Below are positions 8,235 through 15,794 of a stretch of DNA of 32,032 bases, piece after piece; position 1 is the stretch's first letter; each line of letters opens with the position of its first letter. This stretch comes from Planctomycetia bacterium (GTDB lineage: Bacteria > Planctomycetota > Planctomycetia > Pirellulales > Thermoguttaceae). Both the position numbers and the translations under genes were made by a program. A model generated the notes under the pieces. It saw only the letters and a list, made by a program, of their open reading frames with translations. It did no database searches and had not been told where the DNA came from. The DNA lies in contig JAPLNP010000438.1 in NCBI GenBank assembly GCA_026401055.1, positions 1 to 32,032 of the forward strand, in the 5' to 3' direction.

Positions 8235-8328
8235 CTCACGGCATTTTCCCCGGCCAGGCAGCCCACCAACAACCGACCGCCGACAACCCACGTCCCTCGT
8301 TTGAGGACATTTTGAGGAGCACTCCCCC

Positions 8329-8961
8329 ATGACCCGCTTCCTATCGCTGATCCTTTCGGTTTCGCTGCTCGTGGTCCTCGGTGCCGGGTGCCAGTCTCCG
8401 TACCACGCCGATCGGGGGGCCTTGGGTGGCGGGTTGCTCGGCGCCGGGGTGGGAGCCCTGGTGGGCAACGCCGTCGGAAACCCCGGCGCGGGCGCGGCGA
8501 TCGGCGCGGGCGTCGGCGCGGTCAGCGGCGCGGCGATCGGTGCGGGCATGGACGAGGTCGAGGCCAAGAATCGGGCGATGATCGAGCAGCAACTCGGACG
8601 CCAGATTGTCGCCGGGGCCGTCACCACCGACGAAGTCGTGAATATGACCAATGCCGGCGTCGACGACCAACTGATCATCAATCACGTCCGCGCGCACGGA
8701 ATGGCCGTGCCCTTGAGCAGCGGCGATCTGATCCTGTTGAAGCAGCAAGGCATCAGCCCCTCGGTGGTCGAAGCGATGCAGACCTCGCCGCCGAGGGTCG
8801 CCCAGGGGCAGGTTGTCGTCGCCCAGCCCGCGCCTCAGCCCGTCATCGTCGAGGAAATTCACTACGGCGCCCCCTACTGGGGACCTCCGCCGTATCACCA
8901 CTACCGCCACCGTTATCCACCTCGCCCCGGCGTGAGCTGGGGTGTCGCCGTCGGGAATTAG
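8329..8961 (+). CDS. glycine-zipper lipoprotein
   Basis: A 210-aa envelope protein. The signal peptide ends in a lipobox-like LGAGC, so Cys21 is the probable lipidation site. Residues about 29-74 are a glycine zipper (GGGLLGAGVGALVGNAVG, then GAGAAIGAGVGAVSGAAIGAG), which usually packs in or on a membrane. A small helical domain follows (TTDEVVNMTNAGVDDQLIINHV through LLKQQGISPSVVEAM). The C-terminal 50 residues are Pro-, His- and Tyr-rich (HHYRHRYPPRP). It resembles osmotically inducible or YMGG-like lipoproteins; no catalytic activity is expected. GAGGAG and the promoter at 8206 support the start. It probably contributes to outer-membrane stability. Confidence 0.82.
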   Translation: MTRFLSLILSVSLLVVLGAGCQSPYHADRGALGGGLLGAGVGALVGNAVGNPGAGAAIGAGVGAVSGAAIGAGMDEVEAKNRAMIEQQLGRQIVAGAVTTDEVVNMTNAGVDDQLIINHVRAHGMAVPLSSGDLILLKQQGISPSVVEAMQTSPPRVAQGQVVVAQPAPQPVIVEEIHYGAPYWGPPPYHHYRHRYPPRPGVSWGVAVGN

Positions 8962-8996
8962 TGGTCGGTTGCCGGCGTGCCACGACAAGCCCTCCG

Positions 8997-9132
8997 TTTT
9001 GGAGTGCGGCGATTCATCGCCGCTTTTGAGCCCGATTCGCCGTTGCAGGACCGTGTCGAAGTCTGCGCAACAACGATCACGGCTGCATCTGAGTGGCCCA
9101 AAAAAGCGGCGATGAATCGCCGCACTCCAAAA
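8997..9132. mobile_element. 136-bp MITE-like element with perfect 31-bp inverted ends
   Basis: The arm at 8997-9027 (TTTTGGAGTGCGGC...) is the exact reverse complement of the arm at 9102-9132, with 74 bp between them and no ORF inside. Each arm also contains its own 18-bp palindrome, GCGGCGATTCATCGCCGC. No target-site duplication is obvious at the outer edges. The form fits a non-autonomous element mobilised in trans, or a long-stem repeat. It sits between the lipoprotein stop and the next promoter (9144) and may also act as a terminator or insulator. Confidence 0.75.
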
Positions 9133-9143
9133 AGTCGCACCGT

Positions 9144-9171
9144 TTGATTCCCCATGCTTTCGAGGTATAAT
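9144..9171 (+). promoter_or_regulatory. promoter of the FAD oxidoreductase gene with a palindrome over the -10
   Basis: TTGATT (9144-9149), 16 bp, then a consensus TATAAT (9166-9171). CGAGGT (9161-9166) and ACCTCG (9174-9179) form an inverted repeat around the -10, a natural place for a repressor. The leader is only about 30 nt, with GGGAG at 9195-9199 before the ATG at 9206. Confidence 0.65.
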
Positions 9172-9205
9172 CGACCTCGGCTCGGGGCTCTTACGGGAGA
9201 CGACC

Positions 9206-10960
9206 ATGAAACGGCTGCTGATCGCGTTGCTGCCTTGTATCCACGCAACGCTCGCCCCGGCGGCCACCGTGTTCGTCGAGGCCGAGAGTTTTGCCCGGCG
9301 CGGGGGTTGGCAACTCGACCAGCAATCGATCGCGACGATCGGCTCGCCGTATCTGCTGGCTCACGGTCTGGGCACTCCCGTCGACGACGCCACGACCACC
9401 GTGTCCGTGCCCGAGGCCGGCCAGTACCGCATCTTTGTGCGCACTAAGGACTGGGTCGCCCGGTTCAACGCCCCCGGCGCGCCGGGCAAGTTTCGGGTCT
9501 CGATCAACGGGAAGCCGCTGCCGGAAACCTTCGGCGCCAAGGGCGTCGACTGGTCCTGGCACGACGGCGGAACCGTCACGCTGGACAAGGGCGACGCGAC
9601 GCTCGCGCTCCATGACCTGACCGGCTTCGAGGGGCGCTGCGACGCCATCGTCTTGAGCAGTGATCCCGACTTCGTCCCGCCCGACGACGTGGCGGCGATC
9701 CGGGCGTTTCGCCGCAAGGCGCTCGGGCTGCCGGACGAGCCGACCCCGCGGGGTGAGTTCGACCTGGTCGTGGTCGGCGGCGGCGTGGCCGGCTGCTCGG
9801 CGGCGATCTCCGCGGCGAGGCTCGGGCTGGACGTCGCGTTGATCCAGGACCGGCACGTGCTCGGCGGAAACAGCAGCTCCGAAGTCCGCGTCTGGATCCA
9901 GGGCCGAATTCACCAGGAGCCCTATCCCGTGCTGGGCGAAATCGTCGAGGAAATCGACACGCATCCCAAGGCGAGCCCCGGACTGGAGGAAATCTACGGC
10001 GACGACGTGAAGCTCCGCGTGGTTCGGGCAGAGAAGAACCTGTCGCTGTTTCTGGGCGAACACGTCGACCGGGTCGAGACCGACTCGGGCCGCATTCGCG
10101 CCGTCGTCTCGACGAACGTGGCCACCGGACGCGAGTCGCGCTACGCCGGCCGGTGGTTCGTCGACGCCACCGGCGACGGCACGGTCGGCGTCCTGGCCGG
10201 CGCGGATTACGAAGTGACCGAAAAGGGCCACATGGGCGCAAGCAACATGTGGCTGCCGGTCGATACGGGCAAGCCGGCGCCGTTCCCGCGGTGCCCCTGG
10301 GCACTGGACCTGACCGACAAGCCGTTTCCCACCGAGCTCAAGCGGTTGGGCGTGTGGTTCTGGGAGAGCGGGTTCGACCTGGACACGATCCGGGACGCGG
10401 AGGCGATTCGCGACCACAATCTCCGAGCGATGTACGGCGCGTGGGACTGCCTGAAAAACGTCAAGAAGCTCTACCCCAACCACCGGCTGCTTTGGGCCGC
10501 GTACGTTTCCGGCCGGCGCGAGTCGCGGCGACTCCTGGGCGACGTGGTGCTGACGAAGGAGGACGTGCTTTCAGGCCGGGCGTTCCCCGACGGCTGCGTC
10601 ACGTCGACCTGGTCGATCGATCTGCACCTGCCCGACCCCCGCTACGAGGCCGCCTCGCCCGGCAACGCCTTCATTTCCGAGGCCCAGTACACGCGGTTCG
10701 AGAAGCCCTTCCCGATTCCGTACCGGTGTTTCTACAGCCGCAACGTCCCCAACCTGATGATGGCCGGCCGCGACATCAGCGTCACGCACGAGGCGCTGGG
10801 CACGACCCGGGTGATGGGCACCAACGGCATGATGGGCGAAGCCCTGGGCCGCGCGGCCTCGCTCTGCAAAAAGCACAACGCCGACCCCCGCGACGTGTAC
10901 GAAAAGTACCTCGACGAGTTCAAGGAGCTGCTCAAGCGGTCGACGAAGAAAGTGCAGTAG
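9206..10960 (+). CDS. exported FAD-dependent oxidoreductase with an N-terminal beta-sandwich (CBM-like) domain
   Basis: A 584-aa protein. Residues 1-20 are a signal peptide. Residues about 21-155 look like a carbohydrate-binding or galactose-binding-like beta-sandwich (FVEAESFARRGGWQLDQQS, AGQYRIFVRTKDW). A Rossmann FAD-binding fold begins at about 186 with FDLVVVGGGVAGCSAA (GxGxxG) and the VLGGNSSSEVRV loop typical of the FAD_oxidored family (PF12831). The C-terminal part continues the family (DATGDGTVGVLAGADYEV; MMAGRDISVTHEALGTTRVMGTNGMMGEA). Related planctomycete proteins are encoded with glycoside hydrolases and sulfatases, and the next gene here is a fucosidase, so oxidation of a sugar or polysaccharide-derived compound outside the cytoplasm is a reasonable inference. 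The substrate is unknown. An own promoter and the GGGAG site support the start. Confidence 0.85.
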   Translation: MKRLLIALLPCIHATLAPAATVFVEAESFARRGGWQLDQQSIATIGSPYLLAHGLGTPVDDATTTVSVPEAGQYRIFVRTKDWVARFNAPGAPGKFRVSINGKPLPETFGAKGVDWSWHDGGTVTLDKGDATLALHDLTGFEGRCDAIVLSSDPDFVPPDDVAAIRAFRRKALGLPDEPTPRGEFDLVVVGGGVAGCSAAISAARLGLDVALIQDRHVLGGNSSSEVRVWIQGRIHQEPYPVLGEIVEEIDTHPKASPGLEEIYGDDVKLRVVRAEKNLSLFLGEHVDRVETDSGRIRAVVSTNVATGRESRYAGRWFVDATGDGTVGVLAGADYEVTEKGHMGASNMWLPVDTGKPAPFPRCPWALDLTDKPFPTELKRLGVWFWESGFDLDTIRDAEAIRDHNLRAMYGAWDCLKNVKKLYPNHRLLWAAYVSGRRESRRLLGDVVLTKEDVLSGRAFPDGCVTSTWSIDLHLPDPRYEAASPGNAFISEAQYTRFEKPFPIPYRCFYSRNVPNLMMAGRDISVTHEALGTTRVMGTNGMMGEALGRAASLCKKHNADPRDVYEKYLDEFKELLKRSTKKVQ

Positions 10961-11157
10961 GGTGCGCCGAGCGGAGCGAGTCCCACCAACAGAATATCTA
11001 TCTTCCTGAGCGGCAATAGGCATCACAAGGTGGCCGGATTGAGCAAGCACCCGGAAACGGATTCCGAGAGAATCTGGCGGGAATCAGACGGCCTTCAGAA
11101 CGAAGCGTACCCTTGTGTTTCTGCTTGGTTAAGCGTTCCCCGCGCGAGGTGGCCACG

Positions 11158-12513
11158 ATGCCTGCAAGACCGTTGTTCATCGTTCTGATCGGAACGTTGT
11201 TGGTATCGGACTGTGCCAGCGCGCAGCAAAGCGAGGCCCCGGCGTGGGACATGCTCACGGCAAAGCCGGAGGTGGTGCAAGCCTGGCAGGACCAGCGCTT
11301 CGGCATGTTTGTCTGTTGGGGGCCCGTGACGCTTACCGGTCTGGAAATCGGCTGGTCGCGCGGCAAGGCTCGGCCCGACCAGCAGCAAGGTGGCGGCGGC
11401 CCCACGCCGGCTGACGTATACGACCGTCTCTACACGCAATGGAAGCCCGACCGCTTCGATGCCCGCCAATGGGTCAAGATCGCCCAGGAGGGCGGGATGA
11501 AGTACCTGATCTTCTTGGTGAAGCATCACGACGGTTTCTGCTTGTACGACACGCGGCTCACCGATTACCGGAGCACGGGCCCGGCGGCGGCGTGGAAGCA
11601 CGACGTGATGAAGGACGTGGCCGAAGCGTGCCACGAGGCCCGTCTGCCGCTCATCCTCTACTACTCGCAGCCCGACTGGCACCATCCCGACTACCGCACG
11701 GCCAATCATCGCCGCTATATCGAGTATTTTCACGGCCAGATTCGCGAGCTGCTGACTAACTACGGCCGGATCGACGGCCTGTGGTTCGACCTTGGCGGGA
11801 AGCCCGAGGACTGGGACAGTGAGAACCTGTTCAAGATGGCCCGATCGCTCCAACCTTGGCTGATCATCAACGACCGCGGCGGGCTGCGGGGCGACTTCGA
11901 CACGCCCGAGCAGCACGTCGGACGCCAGCAATTCGACCGTCCCTGGGAGAGTTGTATCACATTGGGGACGCAATGGTCGTGGAAGCCCGACGACGACCTC
12001 AAACCGTACTCCGACGTCGTGAAGATGCTGGTGGCCTGCGCCACGGGCGACGGCAACCTGGCGCTGAACACGAACCCCATGCCCGACGGAAGCATCGAGC
12101 CGCGACAGGCCGAGACCTTTCGGCAGATCGGCCAATGGCTGAAGAAGTACGGCGAGAGCATCTACGGCACGCGCGGAGGGCCGTTCGTGTCGCCGGGCAT
12201 GGGCACGCGCCGCTTCGGCCAGGATCTGCACGGTTTCGCCATGCCCGGCGGCGACTGGTGGGGCGGCTCGACCCACCGTGACCGAACGGTCTACTTGCAC
12301 GTCCTCCGCTGGTCGAACGACAGCATCGTGCTGCCCGGCGGCCCGCGAAAAGTCGTTCGTCACAGCGTCCTTACCGGTGGAGAAGCCGACGTGCGACAGA
12401 CCGAGCAGGGCATCCAGGTTTCCGTCCCCGCGGCCGGCCGCGATCCGATCGATACGATTATCCGGCTGGAACTCGATGGCCCGGCGCGTGACATCCCCAT
12501 CGGCAACTTGTGA
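11158..12513 (+). CDS. exported alpha-L-fucosidase, GH29 family
   Basis: A 451-aa retaining glycosidase that releases L-fucose from glycans. The signal peptide is about residues 1-22 (cut near CASA-QQ). GH29 features are clear: WQDQRFGMFVCWG near the start, KYLIFLVKHHDGFCLYDTRLTDY (about 115-138), and DGLWFDLGG, where Asp211 is the expected nucleophile. NLALNTNPMPDGSIEP and IGQWLKKYGESIYGTRGGP form the family's conserved C-terminal part. The general acid is poorly conserved in GH29 and was not assigned. The frame is open to 11113, but the ATG at 11158 follows GAGGTG and starts the signal peptide. The FAD oxidoreductase lies 197 bp upstream on the same strand; together they suggest use of fucosylated algal polysaccharide. 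Confidence 0.9.
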   Translation: MPARPLFIVLIGTLLVSDCASAQQSEAPAWDMLTAKPEVVQAWQDQRFGMFVCWGPVTLTGLEIGWSRGKARPDQQQGGGGPTPADVYDRLYTQWKPDRFDARQWVKIAQEGGMKYLIFLVKHHDGFCLYDTRLTDYRSTGPAAAWKHDVMKDVAEACHEARLPLILYYSQPDWHHPDYRTANHRRYIEYFHGQIRELLTNYGRIDGLWFDLGGKPEDWDSENLFKMARSLQPWLIINDRGGLRGDFDTPEQHVGRQQFDRPWESCITLGTQWSWKPDDDLKPYSDVVKMLVACATGDGNLALNTNPMPDGSIEPRQAETFRQIGQWLKKYGESIYGTRGGPFVSPGMGTRRFGQDLHGFAMPGGDWWGGSTHRDRTVYLHVLRWSNDSIVLPGGPRKVVRHSVLTGGEADVRQTEQGIQVSVPAAGRDPIDTIIRLELDGPARDIPIGNL

Positions 12514-12618
12514 AGATCGCCGGGCATGCCCGGACACGAGAGCCAGGCATCAGAACCAGGAGCTTCCCCCAAAGCAGTGGATTCCGAACTTTCTGGGGGG
12601 GGTTCACGGGATATTGCA

Positions 12619-12647
12619 TTGACACGGTGGGCAGGTGTCACTAGTTT
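12619..12647 (+). promoter_or_regulatory. candidate promoter and palindrome upstream of the NusG-like gene
   Basis: TTGACA (12619-12624), 17 bp, then a weak TAGTTT (12642-12647). TGACAC (12620-12625) and GTGTCA (12635-12640) form a 6-bp inverted repeat overlapping the -35. A leader of about 110 nt separates it from the ATG at 12762, long enough for a recruitment element for an antiterminator. Confidence 0.4.
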
Positions 12648-12761
12648 GGGGTGCATTGTGGTGCGTGGGGGAGATGGCCCTCTCGCGTGGAGTCCCTTCT
12701 TCGCATCCACAAATGGGGTCGAAATCCTGGTAGACGAGATGGGGCGCGGGGGACCACCACC

Positions 12762-13370
12762 ATGTCAATACGGACGAAGCAACTCGATCTGTATCCGGAA
12801 ACCTTGTTGGACGAGGCGGACGAAACGGAGATTGTGGAAGGAGCGTCTGCCCGCTTCTGGTGGGCGATCTACACCAAATCCCGCCAGGAGAAGGCTCTCG
12901 CTCGGAACCTGCTTGCGTATCAGATCCCGTTCTATTTGCCGCTGGTGGAGAAGACGACTTACTACGGAAATCGGCCCATCTTGTCGCGACTGCCGATTTT
13001 TTCAAACTACGTCTTCATGCACGCGTCGCAGGACGAACGAGTCGTCAGCCTGACGACCAATCGAGTCTCTCGGACACTCCGCGTGTCCGATCCGGACGCC
13101 CTTCGTCGCGACTTGATCCACTTGCATCATTTGATCGCGTCCGGCGCGCCGCTGACCGTGGAAAGCCGCTGGATGCCCGGACAACGCGTGCGGATCAAAC
13201 GCGGGCCGCTGGCCGGTCTTGAAGGGACGATTCTCGACCGTCGCGGACAAACGCGGCTCTTGGTCAGCGTTGACTTTTTGCAGCAGGGAGCTTCCGTCGC
13301 GGTTGACGATTTCCTGCTTGAACCGATTTCCCACGGCGCCCGCAAAGGCCCGGGGGCCATCGAAGTCTAG
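12762..13370 (+). CDS. NusG/RfaH-like specialised transcription antiterminator
   Basis: A 202-aa NusG paralogue. After a 30-residue acidic start comes the NGN domain: FWWAIYTKSRQEKALARNL, YLPLVEK, and PIFSNYVFMHAS, the RNA-polymerase-binding fold. The C-terminal KOW motif is RVRIKRGPLAGLEGTI followed by a short beta strand. Specialised NusG paralogues (RfaH, UpxY and LoaP types) usually act on long operons for exopolysaccharide or secondary metabolism. The ATG at 12762 is preferred over an upstream GTG frame because the extra 37 residues are Arg-rich and unlike NusG. The following gene is a LuxR-type regulator; no polysaccharide operon follows within the window, so the target must lie elsewhere or have been lost. 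Confidence 0.85.
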   Translation: MSIRTKQLDLYPETLLDEADETEIVEGASARFWWAIYTKSRQEKALARNLLAYQIPFYLPLVEKTTYYGNRPILSRLPIFSNYVFMHASQDERVVSLTTNRVSRTLRVSDPDALRRDLIHLHHLIASGAPLTVESRWMPGQRVRIKRGPLAGLEGTILDRRGQTRLLVSVDFLQQGASVAVDDFLLEPISHGARKGPGAIEV

Positions 13371-13552
13371 GACCCGGCGCCAAAAAATGGTAAATGGCCG
13401 GCCCTGGGAATCGCGTGTTGACTTCAACGGGCGGTCAATAATCCGTGAAAGGACTTGTGGAGAGCGGATTGCCGGACGCCGGAGGAATTGCCGTCCGTGT
13501 CGAACATGAGGTGCCAGAATCCAAGCTGCCCGGGGGGTGAGGGTGTGCGGGT

Positions 13553-14257
13553 ATGGAGTCGAAGCCAACAGTCTACGCGGTCGATAACGACCACTCGACC
13601 ACAACCTTCATCCGGAATCTGGCGGAGAAGATGAATCTGGAGTGCCGGACGCACTCCTCCGGGCTGGAGTTCCTCGACACGTTTGACCGCGGCGGGCACG
13701 GCTGTCTCATTCTCGCCCTGAGGATCGCCGACATCAGCGGTCCGCAGATCCAACGACGCCTGATCAACCGGGGGATTCCCCTCCCGGTGATCTTCGTAAC
13801 GGCACACGCCACGGTTCCCGTGATCGTGCGCGTGATGCGCGACGGGGCGCTGGCGGTCCTGGAGAAACCGATTGTCGAGCAAGAACTCTGGGACGCGATC
13901 CAGGAAGCGATTCGTTTGGACCGCCGGCGACAACGGGAGAAGCAGTGCGCGGAGCAGTTGAAGACCCGGTTTGCCGCGGTGACGGGGAAGGAGCACGTCG
14001 TCATGGACTTGCTCCTCGAGGGCAATCGCAATCCGGAGATTGCCGAAAGCCTGCGACTCTCGATCCGGACGGTGGAACTCCGCCGCAACCGGCTGATGAA
14101 AAAACTCCAAGTCCGCTCGCTTGTCGAATTGGCGCAGATCGCCGTGGCCACCGGAAATGGATTCGCCGCGCCCGCGAACCATTCGTGGTGCGCTACCTGC
14201 CCTCGACGTTCCGAGTGCATGATCGACCCCGCCGCGGGATCGTTCGAGCCACGCTGA
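13553..14257 (+). CDS. FixJ-type regulator with an Asp-less receiver and a LuxR HTH
   Basis: A 234-aa transcription factor. The receiver domain (about 5-120) keeps the acidic pair (VDND, Asp11 and Asp13), the Thr83 switch (VTAHA) and Lys105 (LEKPI). The phospho-acceptor position reads CLILALRI, with Ala55 in place of Asp (codon GCC, one base from GAC), so classical phosphorylation cannot occur there. The LuxR/GerE helix-turn-helix is residues about 138-198 (EIAESLRLSIRTVELRRNRLMKKLQVRSL). The C-terminal extension has Cys213, Cys216 and Cys222 (CATCPRRSEC), a possible metal or redox site. ATG at 13553 follows GGTGAGG. It lies 182 bp after the NusG-like gene on the same strand. The last 65 bp overlap the convergent truncated dockerin gene. 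It may work constitutively or be regulated by binding rather than phosphorylation. Confidence 0.85.
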   Translation: MESKPTVYAVDNDHSTTTFIRNLAEKMNLECRTHSSGLEFLDTFDRGGHGCLILALRIADISGPQIQRRLINRGIPLPVIFVTAHATVPVIVRVMRDGALAVLEKPIVEQELWDAIQEAIRLDRRRQREKQCAEQLKTRFAAVTGKEHVVMDLLLEGNRNPEIAESLRLSIRTVELRRNRLMKKLQVRSLVELAQIAVATGNGFAAPANHSWCATCPRRSECMIDPAAGSFEPR

Positions 14258-14954
14258 GCCAGGCAAGCATGCTGATGAGAAGAAGCAATGCCGAAGGCTC
14301 GGGCAGGGCGGTCGACGTCGGCGCGGCCGATGAGGTCGATTCATCCGGGTCGTATTCCCAGTGGGCCGCCAGGATCGCGGCGTCCCTGTCGTCGACGTTG
14401 TGGTCGCGGTTGAAATCGCCCATCTCCCAGGTCGCGTTGCCCGAGCGCCAGTTGGCGCGAAGGATCGAGGCATCAGCGTCATCGACCACGCCGTCGGCGT
14501 TCGCGTCGCCGGGAACCAGGTCGGGGCCCTCGGTGAACACACGATAGACATAGTAGGCATTTTGCGACCACGGAAATTCGATCCGCCCCACTTCGGGGTC
14601 GATCGTGACGTCCGCCCAGGTCGACGCGGAGACGCTGTTGGGGTCAAGGTATCCGATCTCCTTCGGTTCCTCGCCGGCGTCCCACCATCCGTCGCCGTCC
14701 AAGTCGTCGAACGCCAGTCCGGTCAACGTCACGGCATGGAGGTCGCCGCGTCCCGTTGGCGCGATGCCCAGTTCGACGTCCGCCGCGTCGACCATCGCGT
14801 TCCAGGCGCAAGAAGGCGTCAGAACTGTTGTCTCCCCGTCAACGGCAGCTTTGTCGTTGAAAAGTCCCGGCCCGAAGGCGTGTCCACGACAGGCGTGGAC
14901 ACGGCACCCGGCGTCCAGGCGGTATTGCCGGCTGGCGTCGAATTGCCGCTTCAC
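14193..14954 (-). pseudogene. 5'-truncated dockerin/PEP-CTERM secreted protein
   Basis: The reading frame (up to 253 aa) ends in two dockerin type I-like calcium repeats (GDANADGVVDDADASILRANW and GDFNRDHNVDDRDAAILAAHW, about residues 150-200) and a PEP-CTERM tail (LPEPSALLLL, hydrophobic stretch, TIPRRGRS). A segment with DDLDGDGWWDAGEEP resembles SdrD-type calcium-binding repeats. The N-terminal part up to about residue 35 is not a signal peptide: it translates the palindromic repeat at 14879-14903, and the same CRVHACRGHA motif is seen from the second repeat copy at 15608. The gene has therefore lost its 5' end at that repeat and is probably a remnant. It is convergent with the Asp-less regulator and overlaps it by 65 bp. 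Confidence 0.7.
14879..14912. repeat. palindromic repeat, copy 1 (CGTGTCCACG type)
   Basis: CGTGTCCACG (14879-14888) and CGTGGACACG (14894-14903) form a 10-bp stem with a 5-nt loop, followed by GCACCCGGC. The 32 nt at 14881-14912 match copy 2 at 15608-15639 with a single difference, in the same orientation. The two copies bracket the RhuM-family remnant. Confidence 0.75.
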
Positions 14955-15557
14955 TGGCCGTCGCTCTTCTTCTCGATGCGTTTGACCTCCTTCTCAAAGT
15001 CGCTCTCAAACCTTCGGTCTTGCTGGATACGGAACGTGGCGTAGTGTACTTCGGCCAATCGCTTGGCCACTTCGGCGGAAACGGACCCGGCATCGCCCAG
15101 CACGTCGTATTCGTTGTTCGTCGAAATAGTCTCTGCCGAACCGCTTGTTGAGCTTCAGCCGTTCGTCGTCGAGCACGAAGCCCTTGATGACAAATTCCCG
15201 GAGGGTCTGGGTCGCCCAAATGCGGAACCGCGTGGCCTGCGTGCTGTTGACCCGGTACCCCACTGAAATGATGGCGTCCATGTTGTAGAATTCGATCTCC
15301 CGGCTGACCTCCCGGTTGCCCTCCCGCTGAACTCTTCGAATTCTTCTGAGAGTTGCCTCCCGCCTGAGTTCGCCCGAGTCGTAAATCTCTTTCAGGTGGT
15401 AACTTATGGTCGGAAGCTCGACCCCGAAAAGCTCAGCGATTCTCCTCTGGTTGAGCCAAAATGTCTCGGATTCGTAGAGCACCTCGATCCTGACCGCCCC
15501 CTCCTGGGTCTGGTACAGGAGGAGTTCGCCTTCGTTGGGCTTGTCGAAGTCTGACAT
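14951..15557 (-). pseudogene. rhuM: RhuM-family protein, frameshifted
   Basis: The first frame (start 15557) gives an N-terminal DNA-binding-like domain typical of RhuM: GELLLYQTQEGAVRIEVLYES, FWLNQRRIAELFGVELPTISYHLKEIYDSG, then EFYNMDAIISVGYRVNS, FRIWATQTLREFVIKGF and DDERLKLNKRFG. After RDYFDE (near 15120) the family continuation is found in another frame: NEYDVLGDAGSVSAEVAK, LAEVHYATFRIQQ and FESDFEKEVKRIEKKSDGQ, ending at a TGA at 14951-14953. A one-base gain or two-base loss has split the gene. RhuM proteins occur in pathogenicity and defence islands; their biochemical role is not settled. The start has no strong ribosome site. A sequencing error is the main alternative to a true mutation. 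Confidence 0.8.
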
Positions 15558-15607
15558 GGTTCTCAGGTTTCTGTGCTTGGCTTTCGCGGTTCAGAAAGCC
15601 CGGGGCA

Positions 15608-15639
15608 TGTCCACGACAAGCGTGGACACGGCACCCGGC
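15608..15639. repeat. palindromic repeat, copy 2 (TGTCCACG type)
   Basis: TGTCCACG (15608-15615) and CGTGGACA (15621-15628) with a 5-nt loop, then CGGCACCCGGC. It is identical to copy 1 except for one base in the loop (A in place of G). It lies 51 bp upstream of the RhuM start. Confidence 0.75.
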
Positions 15640-15719
15640 CTCGACCATCCGGCACGAATGGCTTGTGGATCAACGACTTAACGCGGAAACGAGTGCCGAT
15701 AATCCCGGCGAGGCATACA

Positions 15720-15748
15720 TTGACTCGTCGAGTCGCGTATGCTATTTA
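15720..15748 (+). promoter_or_regulatory. promoter and operator-like palindrome of the HD two-gene operon
   Basis: TTGACT (15720-15725), 17 bp, then TATTTA (15743-15748). A perfect palindrome GACTCG-T-CGAGTC (15722-15734) overlaps the -35 and the spacer, as expected for a repressor site. The leader of about 40 nt ends in GGAGGGA (15783-15789), 5 bp before the ATG at 15795. Confidence 0.55.
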
Positions 15749-15794
15749 TAGGCAGGTAAGTTCTCTGTAAAGCCCCCCGCATGGAGGGATCCCC

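Noticed and set aside
10961-10987. Possible REP repeat (GGTGCGCCGAGCGGAGCGAG), with a similar core near 17990
   Set aside because: The two copies share only a short GAGCxxAGCGAG core; similarity is too weak to annotate with confidence.
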